From positions 46,611,541 through 46,675,540 of the forward strand of contig NC_044011.1 in the NCBI RefSeq assembly GCF_900496995.4: a stretch of DNA of 64,000 bases. Reading direction: 5' to 3'. The notes below the pieces were generated by a model. The model saw nothing but the letters and a program-made list of their open reading frames with translations. It ran no database searches and was not told the origin of the DNA. The DNA is from Aquila chrysaetos chrysaetos. Its lineage: Eukaryota > Chordata > Aves > Accipitriformes > Accipitridae. The position numbers and the translations under genes were made by a program. This document shows positions 29,533 through 45,100 of this stretch, in pieces; positions within the stretch are counted from its first letter, which is position 1, and every line of letters starts with the position of its first letter.

Positions 29533-32500
29533 AATAAGTGAGTGCAGTCAAAACCTCTGCGGAAAGAAATGCAAACTAATAAATGGATTTGTTTGAAGAC
29601 CAGATGTGTTTCATGTGGATTCTTCAGTGGCTTCTGTGGTATTTTGGTACTTGGAATAATGATTTTGGAGGCAGTTATGGGAGCAGAAGGACAAAATAGG
29701 AGAGCGAAGGTTGAAAACGAAGCTTGGTGCTGCTCTGTCCTCATGGCATTTGGGAGGGGAGCAGGCTCCCGGGGCAATACTGCAGCTGCTGGAGGGAATC
29801 CCCCCTTGTCCCATGTTTTGGCTTTGCAAGTGAAATATCTGCTGGAGGGGAAACGTGTTCTGGTTCCTCCTCTAGAAGGTTTATTTGCGTTATTTGTGGA
29901 TGTTTTGTTGCTCTTTCAGGTCTGGCAATATTGATCACGGTTTTCAGGTGAAAATGTAAACTGAGGCTCCAAGTGAGGTTCTAGGACAAGTCCCTTGAAC
30001 ATGATGTTTTTATGCATCGCTGTGACCTTTTTAATGCAATAAAAGTGCTTTTGGGGAGTTGGGCAGGACTTTCCTGTGATTGCCAAGCTTAATGTCTCCT
30101 GGTTTTAAACCCATCTGAGCTTATTACTTTGGTGCTGAGGGCTCAGCTGCTATCGAAGTAGGCTCTGATGGCTGTTACCCTCTCACTGGTCATGTCAAAA
30201 GTCCATCTTCCCCCCCTCTTTCAGCAATACAACGATCAGCTCTGCTCAGTTTTGGGCCAGAATCACTCTAAAGAAACATGCTGTGCTACCAGATAAGCTG
30301 GCACCTGAACAGGTAGATCCCAGGTATCAATTTTTATATTTCAAAGTGCCAGCACTTAGGCAGCATCCCAGTAATAACCAGCTGCCTATAGCAAGATGCA
30401 TTAGGCTTGTCACTGTAAGCAGAACAGGCAATGGATATATTTAAATTTGGAATGGAAAAAAAAAAAAAAAAAAGGAAAGAAAAATAGCTCTGAGTTGTAT
30501 CCATATCAATATATAAAAAACTTGAAGCCTGTTTAGCCTTCATGGGAGCATTTCGGAGTATCACTGATTCATGGTGGGTTTGAATGCTCTCCATCCTTAT
30601 TTTGATGCTTTTATCTGCAGATCCATCTCTGTTCTGTGCCACAAAACACGGAGCATTTTGGGGGCTAGTTTCCCAAAGTTTATGGCAGCTGTACAAATGA
30701 ACCTTTTACTTTTGCGGTAATTATGGTTTTGTATAAAACCACACTGAAGTGTGATTTTTGGGCTTTCTTACGTAGGAATTGCTTATATAAATGTTCGCCG
30801 AGGCCACGTTGTTCACAGCACTCCAAACACTGTAGGCATTTTCCCTGCCTGCTGCAATGGTATGCACGTCTCTTAAGGTCTAGCTCCTTTTTGTTTAAAG
30901 GTTAAATAGCTTGGCTGTAATAATTGATTTAGCAGCTTAACTTCAATTTCACAGCCTTACGCAGGTATTATAGGGCCACAGTCTGATTTAAACAGCGGGG
31001 GGGGGGGGTATATTTATAATATTGCATATATTTTTCTAACTTGTGTTCACTCTGATAACGCTTAGTATTTATTTTCCAATGTACTTAAGTTTGCTGTTTG
31101 GGTTTCAAACTTGAGCTCTTTTTCTTGGCAGTGAAAACCTGTTTTATGGGGCTGCCTTGATGGAGAAATGGACTCACAGGTCGGGTCATCAGGTCACAAT
31201 CAATGGGGGAAGTAGCCGAGCGCATGTTTTGAATGCTTTCAGCTGTCTGTTGGGATTAAAAAATGCTCGATCCTTTTCTTAATGTCAGGATTGATCTAAA
31301 AATATATGTATGTAAAGCTTATTTGGCAAGCTGTCTGACTGTTGTTACAGTGAACGACACGTGGTAAAGTACTTAAAAATTGCAGTTTCTCAAGATAAGT
31401 GACGGAAAGAAGCAGCTCTGAGTAACCCTGCTTTGGCTTATGTCCCATCTGCAGGTGTTTCACCAAAACCAATGGCACTTTCAGCAGCAACACACTACCT
31501 GTCGTGCCCCTTGTAGCACCTTATCAGCAGGACGGTTTGGAGATGAAACCTCTGAATCACCACGTCATGGTGGCCATGTGCTTGGCCTCCACTGTCCCGG
31601 AGTGCAGCGCCCGGCTGGAGGAGGACGGCAAGGAGAAAGCAGAGCAGCCCTCAGCACAGCATCCCTGCTGTCAAGAAGGCATGAACCGGCTCTCCGTGGA
31701 TTACGCGGACGGTAAGGTGTTCTGGAGAGGATAGTGCCTGGCTTTGAAGCTGGGAATATTCTGTAGGACAGCTGTAGGGCACTTAATTTATTGCAAAGAA
31801 GCTAGTAATTAAGCCCACAAAAGACCTGCCTTTTTGAGAAAGATTAAGCATTCCACCTTTCCCATCGTGGAAAAGAGGAGCAGCGATGCTCAGGTGCCTG
31901 TGGCTGTCATGCCCTTTGTGACTGATGCTTCTAAATGGAGCTCATTGAGCAGGCGCGCTCCAGATAATGAGGCTGTGACTGATTTATGCTGCCTCGCAGC
32001 TGCTTGCACCTACAGCATACCCGTGGTCTCCCGAAACCACTGAAATGCTACCTAATGGAGTTTTCCCTGATGAGCAGGCATCCGTGATGGCCTAGAGCCC
32101 TCCCGTAGGCATGAACAGGCGCAGAAATGTAGGTGGGAGTTGGGCTGACCTAATCGGTGTGACCTATTTGATATCAGTCCCATCGGCGTGCTCGGATAGA
32201 GCCAACGCTCTGAGCTGTTGCCTAATGTTTTGTGCCTGGTGTGGTGGGAATGAGCCTGAGCTCAAAGAGCGTCAACCACTCTTACTAATCTGAATTTTTT
32301 GGGCTTGTGGGTCCATTGAGCTGAAAGAAGAGGTGATCTACTTAAAAACAAAACCAAAAAAACCCAACACCAACCAACCAACCCACCCTGCTCTTGCTTT
32401 GCAGGTGACAACTGCGTGCACTCGGAAACGTCGAACCACGTTTTGAGCTGGAGTCCCCTTATTCTGCAGCCTGTTTCAAAGGACTGTAAGGAAAAACCAG

Positions 32501-32571
32501 GATGGAGTTCATCCGGAGTCACCTTAAACGGTTCTGGGGATCTTCGGCAGCTCCAGCTGCAGGAAACCTGA
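475..32571 (+). CDS. CDON: CDON, Hedgehog co-receptor of the Ig/fibronectin superfamily (5' end missing)
   Basis: Single-pass surface protein that binds Hedgehog ligands with PTCH1/GAS1/BOC and promotes cadherin-linked myogenic signalling (known for the family). Eighteen coding exons: 475-747, 2384-2530, 2835-2978, 3411-3698, 4566-4835, 5752-6105, 10114-10406, 12295-12469, 13548-13676, 15353-15559, 16288-16469, 17812-17917, 21107-21229, 22702-22929, 24025-24299, 26695-26774, 31455-31711, 32405-32571. All have AG/GT borders and phases that join without a stop, giving about 1,231 residues against 1,287 in human as I recall it. Exons 1-6 encode five Ig domains, mostly as phase 1-1 exons with paired cysteines (e.g. 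LECVVSG...YSCVVG). Exons 7-13 encode three fibronectin III domains. Exon 14 holds the membrane span ([20 protein letters not shown]). Exons 15-18 encode the cytoplasmic tail, including a cysteine cluster [15 protein letters not shown]. The first exon enters in phase 1, so the start codon and signal peptide lie upstream of the window. It is CDON rather than BOC from residue-level agreement throughout, e.g. [13 protein letters not shown] and [13 protein letters not shown]. Confidence 0.97.
930..1115 (+). repeat. CR1-like LINE fragment (3' part)
   Basis: Lies in the CDON intron 748-2383. The stretch reading CCCTGGAACAGATTCCCCAG, followed by GAGAGTTTCTGGATCCCCATCC and a TTGGAGGCTTTTAAAGACC block, matches the well-known 3' region of bird CR1 elements. 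It is diverged and short, and lacks the terminal 8-bp repeats. Boundaries are approximate. The identification is from recognised wording of the CR1 consensus, not from a search. Confidence 0.7.
7890..8100 (+). repeat. Probable diverged CR1-like fragment
   Basis: Lies in the CDON intron 6106-10113. It has the order of blocks found in CR1: an AGGAAGGGTGTAGAAGAAC segment, then GGGAGGAGAGGCTGAAATGG, then AAAATGAGGCCACCGAAGG and GGGAGACACGATAGCG. It is considerably degraded, so the call is tentative and the ends are approximate. The rest of this 4 kb intron holds poly-T tracts (near 7232-7254 and 9463-9480) and a microsatellite. Confidence 0.5.
9394..9480. repeat. Compound (TA)n/(CA)n/(CT)n microsatellite with poly-T
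   Basis: Alternating TA, CA, TA, CT, CA and TA runs followed by an 18-base T tract, inside the CDON intron 6106-10113. This is a simple-sequence repeat that is likely length-polymorphic. Confidence 0.95.
26775..31454. other. Large CDON intron before the penultimate exon
   Basis: A 4.7 kb intron without exon-like reading frames. It contains a G/A-rich stretch near 28190-28320, a 38-base T tract at 29491-29528, an A tract near 30456-30474 and a G tract near 30996-31007. No mobile element was recognised with confidence. Short open frames here lack family motifs and splice context. Confidence 0.6.
29491..29528. repeat. Poly-T tract (38 bases)
   Basis: Uninterrupted run of T in a CDON intron. 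It could be the poly-A tail of an old minus-strand retro-insertion, but no recognisable element body adjoins it, so it is recorded only as a homopolymer. Confidence 0.9.
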
Positions 32572-35265
32572 GGACGTGACTGTTGTCCCCACTTAACGCC
32601 AGTAACTGCACACCAGAGTCGCTGAAAAGGAGTGATGGAGGGATGTTAATTATAACAGAGAGAGTCACTATTTATTTTTTTGTAGTAGTGTCATATGAAT
32701 GTATCTTGTTTTTAAAAATGGTTGCCTTTTTATATTATTTATGCCTTGAAATTCCTTTTTGCCCCCCCCCCCCCCCCCCCCCCCCGCAAAACTAGCCTGG
32801 TTACGTGTATAAAAAAGAATTGTAATAATATAAAGAACAACAATGGGAAATACGGAGTGTGTTTTCCATGGCATATTATCAGCGCGAGAAGCACTTCAGA
32901 GGAGTCTGATACAGGGATTTAGCGAAGCGGGTCTGATGCTTATGACCGATGGCTGCCGCCTCCCCGGCAGCTCGGCGTTGCGGTACTCGAACCCTCCTTC
33001 CTGTGAACACCACCCATCCTCTTGGTTTCTGTGGGAAGGACCCGGTGGGTAAATACAAAAATAAATAAGAAAAACAAACCTTGGCTGAGTCTGTACAGCG
33101 CGCCTTGAGGCACAGAGCTCAGTTTGGCGACTGTTTGTGTCTTTAGGTGTTCGATAACCCTTATGTTTGCAGAAGCGTGGATGAAAATCCAGCCTGTCTC
33201 GCCTTCCCACTTGCAGAAGACAAAATCTAGTTCAACTGCGCTTTTAACTCCTTGGTTCAAGGGAACACTAACGGCTTGAATAGCCTCTGAAATGAAACAA
33301 GTTGTGTTGAAGCAGCTCCCAGTGGCCCTGCGCGCTGCTGTAAGAAACCTGCCTGCCCCTCGGAAACAGCATGATGTAGGTGTTGCAACATTAACTGCAG
33401 GGTTTGGGGGTGGGGTTTTTTTTTTTCCTTTCCAAATTTAATCAGAGTAAATAAAACAAACCGGTGCTTGTAAAGCACTACCTCCCCCCAAAAAATTCAA
33501 GAGCGCATAACCCCAGAAATGAGGCGCATAAATTACAGTTACGGCCGCCCTGAGGCGACACATGTGCAGCCGCCTTTTCAGGGAGCGAGTATTTTTCTAG
33601 CCAGCGCAGGCCGCCGGGCTGGGAAGGGAGGAAGCGATGCCGGCCTGGCTGGAACTGCTGCAAACCCCTCGGGGAGCAAAGGCGCTACAGGTGCAGCAAG
33701 CCGCTTTGTGAGCGGTGGGGTTTTAGGGAGCGATTTCTGTTTGAGGAAGAAGCTCTTCCAATCTGCTTTGGTAGCAGCATCTCTCTGTGGGCTGTTTTAA
33801 GTGTTGCGGTGGGTTGGGGTTTTTTTTCCTTTTATTGTATTATTTATAAATATATTGTTTTTTGTTTTTTGTTTTTTTAGGGTTGTGTGTCCTCCCAGCC
33901 AGAGCTGCCTAATTCTGAAACTCCCTGCAAACCTGCTGCTGCCACCCTGCACCTCACACTGTGAAACCCGTGGGCTTCGACTGCCACCTACCCCAGAGCC
34001 GCCGCAAATCCCCGCTCCTCCCTCTTCATTTATCTCCTCCTCTCCTAAAGTCGGCCTACTCTGTCTGCTCCTTGCAGCTTGGCTTCACCCTCACTGGATT
34101 TTTTTTCCTTTGCAAGACCTGCTGCATGGCTTTCCCTGGTTTCTGAAGGAGATTGGCAGGCGAGTGGTCGTGTTTTACCTCTGGCTGCTTGGTTTTCCCC
34201 AAATGCTGAGATTCAACCACATTTTTAAACAACCTCGCTTAAATCAGACCCTGCACGTGCCCACCTTTATCATGGTTGTGTCGTATAAAGACACTATATT
34301 TTCCCAAGAAGCTGTAATATTCCTTTGAAAATTTTATGTATTTTGAAACGATGCTGATTTTGCAGGGGGTTGGGGTAGGGTGGTTATTTTGGGGGGTGGT
34401 TTGATAGAGAGTGTGATGCTGCTTTAATGGCAGGAGAGGGGATTGATACTCCACGAGCACTGAAGTGAGGTTGGTTCTCATCACTCGATACTTCCCAACA
34501 GGTTATTAACCAAATACAGGAGAAAATGGCCAGAGATGCTCTCGTTTATCACGCACACAAGAAGACGAAGGCCAGGGAAAGCTGGGGACCGCTTGGCCCT
34601 TTCCTTGGCCCCCGCCTCCCTCACTGCTTGCACCAACATGGGGAAAAACCATCACTAATCGCTATTTTTAACATCCTGCAGTTTGGCCTGAAAATGGGGA
34701 GTTTGGGGTGAAGACGAGGACTCCTTCCCCACCCCACCACAGCTTTGTCCTTTCTTAGCACCGCATAAAATTCAGCATGGTCCCAAAACAGCATCCACGA
34801 CCACAGCCGACGCAAGCCCTTGGGCTGAGAGCGGAGCTTTGGCCCTTGGGTTTTTTCCCCATCAGTGAGAAAATATTTATTTTAGCCTAAAAGTTTATTT
34901 TAGCTCCAGAAGTAACTGAAGTCTCGAAGCTGAGCTGGAGGGGCTATTGCCAGGTGCCAGCAGGCTCATCCTCATGCTTGGGCTGTGCTGCTTTTTATAG
35001 CCATGGGTAAAACCTGGTGTGAGCTTTTTGGCGAAGCCTCCCACATTTCTTACTGCCTGGGCTGTATCACGATTTCAACGGTCCTCCGTACTTTTTGGGG
35101 GTTAGAAAACCCTTTTTAAATATTTTAAAGAAGCAAACCCCCTTTGCCACCAGCCCCAAATTTTTGTGCCAGGTCTGGATCGCGGATATTTTTCCAGCTG
35201 CTGAGTTTTGACTTCGGCAGCACCGTAGGAGCTGAGGCTTGGGAGATGCATCCACCCTTCCCGTC
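32572..35265 (+). other. CDON 3' untranslated region and intergenic space to VSIG10L2
   Basis: Starts right after the CDON stop codon. It holds a 24-base C tract at 32762-32785 and candidate AATAAA signals at 33060-33065 and 33450-33455, but I cannot say which ends the transcript; CDON 3' UTRs are long in other vertebrates. No coding exon could be supported. The 175-residue frame at 33801-34328 has no family resemblance. Confidence 0.55.
32762..32785. repeat. Poly-C tract (24 bases)
   Basis: Homopolymer in the CDON 3' UTR. Its length is probably unreliable in the assembly. Confidence 0.9.
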
Positions 35266-35271
35266 TTTATT
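35266..35271 (-). terminator. Poly-A signal of the VSIG10L2-like gene
   Basis: TTTATT on the plus strand, i.e. AATAAA on the minus strand, 85 bases past the minus-strand stop codon at 35356-35358. This would give a very short 3' UTR. Inference from motif and position only. Confidence 0.6.
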
Positions 35272-35355
35272 AATAGGAAGGAACAAGCGGGATGCGGCAT
35301 GGGTGAGCGCCACGGTCCCGGGATGTGAAACAAGGGGAGAAAATGGAAACGGAGG

Positions 35356-40368
<5,013 letters not shown>

Positions 40369-40487
40369 GGTGCCATGTCCCGCACCGAGCCCCGCGGCAG
40401 GACGCCGAAGCAGGGCTGCGCTCTCCGGCCCGACCTCCTCTCCGGTTACCCCTGGGTAATTAGGCCCGGCCCTGATTAACCGTTAAT

Positions 40488-40495
40488 TATTTATA
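40488..40495 (-). promoter_or_regulatory. TATA-like box upstream of the VSIG10L2-like gene
   Basis: The minus strand reads TATAAATA about 120 bases upstream of the start codon at 40366-40368. It is embedded in GTTAATTATTTATAAAC, which also resembles an HNF1 half-site. A start site about 30 bases downstream would leave a 5' UTR of about 90 bases. Motif and position only. Confidence 0.45.
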
Positions 40496-42176
40496 AACCT
40501 GCCTGCACGTGGGCAGGGAGCAGAACCCGATGCCGCTGCCTGCCTCAGCCCCTGCAATCTCAGGGCTGAGGCCAGGCGTGCTCATTGCAAGAGTGGCAGC
40601 ATCACCTCCTCCCCCCCACCCACCCCAGGCAGGGGAAATTTATTCCTGTTAACCCCCCCCCCTTTTTTTTGGCTAAAAGAGAGGAAAATATGCTGCCAAC
40701 AACCCCCCCCCCCAATCGAAAACGCGGGGTTTTGGAGCTGGGGGAAGCTGGGTGCTCGGCAGCGAGCAGGGTTTGATATTTCATCTCCCGCTCTCCGCGG
40801 CGCCCCGGCCCATCAAACATTCATGGGGGGGGGCGGCAACGCTGTAACGCAATGCCGGGGAGGGGGTGGGGGGGGGCTGGTGCACCCCATTGGGAGGATT
40901 TTGGGGTGCTGATGGTAAGGGGGGGACACAGGAGTCCACTGCATCCCATCCCCAAAGCCAGTATCCACCGAGGAAGGGCCTTGTCCGGAGCAAATCAAGC
41001 TTGGGAGGGTGGCAGGACGCAGCTTGGCAGCTGGAATTCCCCTCAAAATGGGGCATTTGCACAAAATTATCCCCAAATCTTTGTTGCTTTTATTTTCCGT
41101 GGGCCAGCGTCTTTCCCAGGGAGGACATTCACACCCCAGCCCCAGGGCCGGGGTACCCCTGCCGGGATGTGGGACCTTCATCAGGGCAGGGAAGCAGCTT
41201 GGGGCACTGGTAAAAAAAAAAACCAAAACAATATAAACACTCCCAAATAAAAAGATTTTCTGGCCCAGGGGTGCAGAATAAGGCCCAGGGGCTGTGAGGG
41301 AAGGCTTTAAAGCCTGCCTTATTCCAGCCAGTGTTGGGGGGGGGGGGTGTGTGTGTGGAATCTGGCAACACCTGTAGAGATGGGGTTTGGAAAGAAATTT
41401 GGAAAGCCGAAGGAGGGGAGCAGGGCGGTGCTGGCAGCCCCAGCAAACAACACCATTGTCAGCACTTTGACCTAATAAAAACTGTTCTGCGTGTAAAAGC
41501 GATAAATTCCAAGTGACTTTGGCAGAGGAAGAGCGACACCACCCTCAGAATTATTCTATTTTGTGAGAGATCAGCTTGGCGACAGCGAAGGGACAAACCC
41601 TTTGAGGACAAACACACCCCGGGGCTGGCGACAGTCACCGACGGGGGTCCAACCCCTCTCCCACCACCACTGCCGTGACCCCAAATGCTGGCATTCTGGG
41701 TCCCGGCGGGATTTGGGAGATTCATGCTGCCATCTAGCGAGACTGGGTTCTTATAACTCACTCCTTTCTCCTGATTTTTTTTTATTAAAGGTTTTTCTGA
41801 GAAACACTGCACACTGCCTGGAGATGAGCAGCGGATTTTTTTGGCCAGTTACCGGATTTTTTTACCTGTTTTCTGACCCCTCCGCGTGCCCCTAGACCTG
41901 TTTTTGAGGAGTGTTACCCTGCGTTAAGCCCCTCGGGGGATTCCTCAAGCCCCGCAAAGTCATGGCTGTGAAAACCTCAGAGAGATAACGAGGAACAAAA
42001 CCAGGGACAACAACCGCTGGGTCTGAGGGTTCCCCCCCAGCCTTCTTCCTAAAACGTCACAACAAAACCAAACAGCTTTAGGAAGCTGTAAGAGAACTGG
42101 GAGCTTTTCCCCTGTAACTTTTCCTTCCGTTTTGAACCAAAACTCATATCTGGGGGAGCAAATCCCCACTCCTCAC
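40496..42176. other. Intergenic space between the VSIG10L2-like gene and DDX25
   Basis: GC-rich with several C and G homopolymers (near 40653-40671, 40704-40713, 41335-41347). No exon was recognised. The right part should contain the DDX25 3' UTR, with a candidate minus-strand AATAAA at 41781-41786. Confidence 0.5.
41781..41786 (-). terminator. Candidate DDX25 poly-A signal
   Basis: TTTATT on plus, AATAAA on minus, about 390 bases past the DDX25 stop. It is preceded by a T run on plus. Position-based inference. Confidence 0.45.
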
Positions 42177-45100
42177 TCAGTTTTCAAGCTTCTCAAGCTC
42201 ATCCATGTCGTCTGGGTCCAGCTGCTTGATCTTGGTCTCTGTAGGAAGGAAAAAACCCAATTGTCAGTGCTTGGTGCAACCGGGGTGAAAAGAGAGCCCA
42301 GTCACCCCACGAGCTGGTGTTCGCACTGCTTGCACACACACGCACAGGCTGCAAAGCTTCCCGAAATGCTCAGCCTAGTATTTATTCCCGGTCCGTGGCC
42401 TTCAAGCGATAGTTGAGCAAATGCGGAGAAAACAGTGTAAACTGGATGAAGGGCAGCGGCTGAGACGAGGCTGCTCAGAAAGCAAGAGGCAGCCCAAGCA
42501 AGAAGCAGCAGCAGTGAGGCAGGTTAGGTTTTTCGGACATGCTCCCGCTTTCTGTTCCCACCTCCAAAGCGATGCGGGAGGGGGAAGGTCCATTATCCTC
42601 CTCAGGCAGCCCCGGCCCTCGAATTGCAACGTCATGGCGTTAAAAAGGAAAAGTCAGGTCGCTGGGAGTTCATCCGCTCAGATTTTCAGCCCTTGGAAAT
42701 CCCACACTGGGCTCCTTTGGCTAATTCTGGCCGTGGCCGTGGCCGTGGTCGGGACTCGCCCACCTCCAGCTCATCACAGTTGCCCAATGCTTCTGCTGCT
42801 CAGGGGAGAAAAAAAAAAAAAAATATCTTTGCCAGACTATCTGGCTCATGTCTTCTCTGCCAGGTGTCTGCCACGGGCTCATTTGGTGTTTAAATTTAAA
42901 AGGGCAAGCTGCCAAGACAGTTGAGCAGCTCTGAGGACAAAGCTGAGGAAGGGAGGTGTTTTTCTGCAAGCCGAAAGGTTTTGATAACTTTCTTTTCCCT
43001 AAAAATCACGGGGAAAACAGGCACCGGGATTTTAAAAGCCACAGCTGCAGCCACGGCATCTTGCAAATCCCATGAAAAACCCTCTTGATGTTTACGAGTG
43101 ACGATCGATTTGCGCTCAGGGAAGACCTGTGCCATTTCAGCTGCCGGCTTCTCTCCTACAGCCAGGGCTGAGCTAAACCGGGGCACCAGCTCCCCCGGGA
43201 CAGGGATTTGCAGGGTAAAGGCAGATAAAATGCCTGAAGGAGGGAAAAAAGAAGAGGTGCTGAGGCATCCTGAGTGTTTGTAGCGTCCCTTGCAGGTCAC
43301 GCACAACCTCCTAGGCTGTTTCTCTGAAAATTTGGCTGCTGGGATTAAAAAAAAAAACCCCAAACAAAAAAACCCCAACCCTAAAAGGGTGAGGGGGCTG
43401 AAAGGAAAGCTGCAGCTGTCGCCTGCACTGAGTGGGATGAGCCCCGGGAAGAAGAGCAGCCCAACAAGGTCCATTTGCAGATGGAAAACGAGCCAGAGGG
43501 GGATCACCTGTCCCAAACCCACCCCCCTGGAGAGGAGGAGACGCGCGGATACTCACGGAAATGCTCCTCTATCATCTGCACGAGCCCCACATTCTGGCTT
43601 TCCACCATGCTGAAGGCGACTCCCCTCTTGCCGAAGCGTCCCGTTCGCCCAATGCGGTGGAGGTAGGTCTCGAAATCCGGCTCGCTCCTCTGATTGGTGG
43701 GGAGGCTGAAGTTCACCACGATGGTGACCTGCTGGACGTCGATCCCTGAAAAAGGGAAGAAAGGGGCTGCAGAAAGAGATCACCTCGCCCTGCAGGTCGA
43801 GGAGGATCCGCTGCTCGAGCCCACGCTGCCACCAGCAGCAGCAGAGACCCCCGAAGCGCATTTCACGCCATCAGAAAAGCGAAGGGGCTTTGGATTTTCC
43901 GGGGCTACCTCTGGCGCAGACGTTGGTGGCGATGAGGACCTTCTCCTTCCCGTCACGAAAGCGCTGGATGACATCGGCCCGTTGGGCTACTGTCAGCTCC
44001 GCCGTCAGGATGGCCACCTGATGCCCGTCCTGGCTCATCTCCACCGACAGCCAGTCTGCGCTCCTCCGAGTCTAGACGCGTGGGGAGAGGCAGGCAGAGG
44101 TTTCGTAGCAGCTCCTGCTGTCGTTCCGCTTGCTCCCCGCCAACCCTTCACCGATATTTTCCCCCTCAACTTCCCGGGTCCCCTGCTCCTTTCAAAGGAG
44201 CTCCCGACACTTTTTAACACCTCAAAAGGCGGCAAAAACGATGCGCAGGAGCAAGAAGCCTCTATCAGGACACCCAGTGCAAAGGGCAAGGAAACACGGT
44301 GTGTTTTCCGTGCGCCGGTGACCATGGGAGCCCGGCAAAGGCGGTCCCAGCTGGTAGGGGAGATGCTTTTAAAGGCTGCCTCTGCCACAGGGCTGTCCTT
44401 TGAATGCTGGCAACGTGTTCCCCACCCCTCCCTGGGGCCCGCTCCTTGATTTTGAGGGCCTTGGGAGGAGCCCCCCACGTCCATACGGTAAAAGTGAATC
44501 GTTTCTCTTATCGCTGACTGCAAATGTGTCCATCTCCCCAGGCAGGCTGAGGTGCTCTACCTGGCAGAAGATCATAGCCTGGCCGATGGTGATGCTGCCG
44601 TAGATGTTGCAGAGGGCTCTGTACTTCTCCTCCCAGCTCCTGCACACGAAGAAGTACTGCCTGATGTTGCTCAGGGTGAGCTCTTCTTCGCGCAGCTTTA
44701 TCATGATGGGGTTGGAAACGATTTGCATGGCGAACGCCCGCACAGTTTCCTTGAAGGTGGCCGAGAACAGCAGCATCTGGCAGCCCTTGGGTAAAGCCCT
44801 GGCGTGGAGAAAAAGGACTCGTCAGGCTAGGAGAGCGGCCTTGTACCCAGATGTACGCGTCAGAATTTAAAAAAAAAAAAAAAAAAAAAAAAGCTAATTT
44901 TGTTGTGTCGCCTTCAACAGAAAGGGAACCCAATCCAAGGGCTATAACAGCTCAACTGAAAGGTAAGCGAGACAGGAGTTGTCCTGTGTGTCTCACGGAC
45001 GCAGTTTTATGGAAAGACAGATCCTGGGACTAAGCAGGTCAGAGCCTGCCGAATTGCAAAAGCCGATTCTCACAGCAGCAAGCCCCTTTGACATCACAGG

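Noticed and set aside
33801-34328. 175-codon frame downstream of CDON
   Set aside because: Low-complexity T-rich translation (runs of Phe/Leu) in the CDON 3' region; no family motif.
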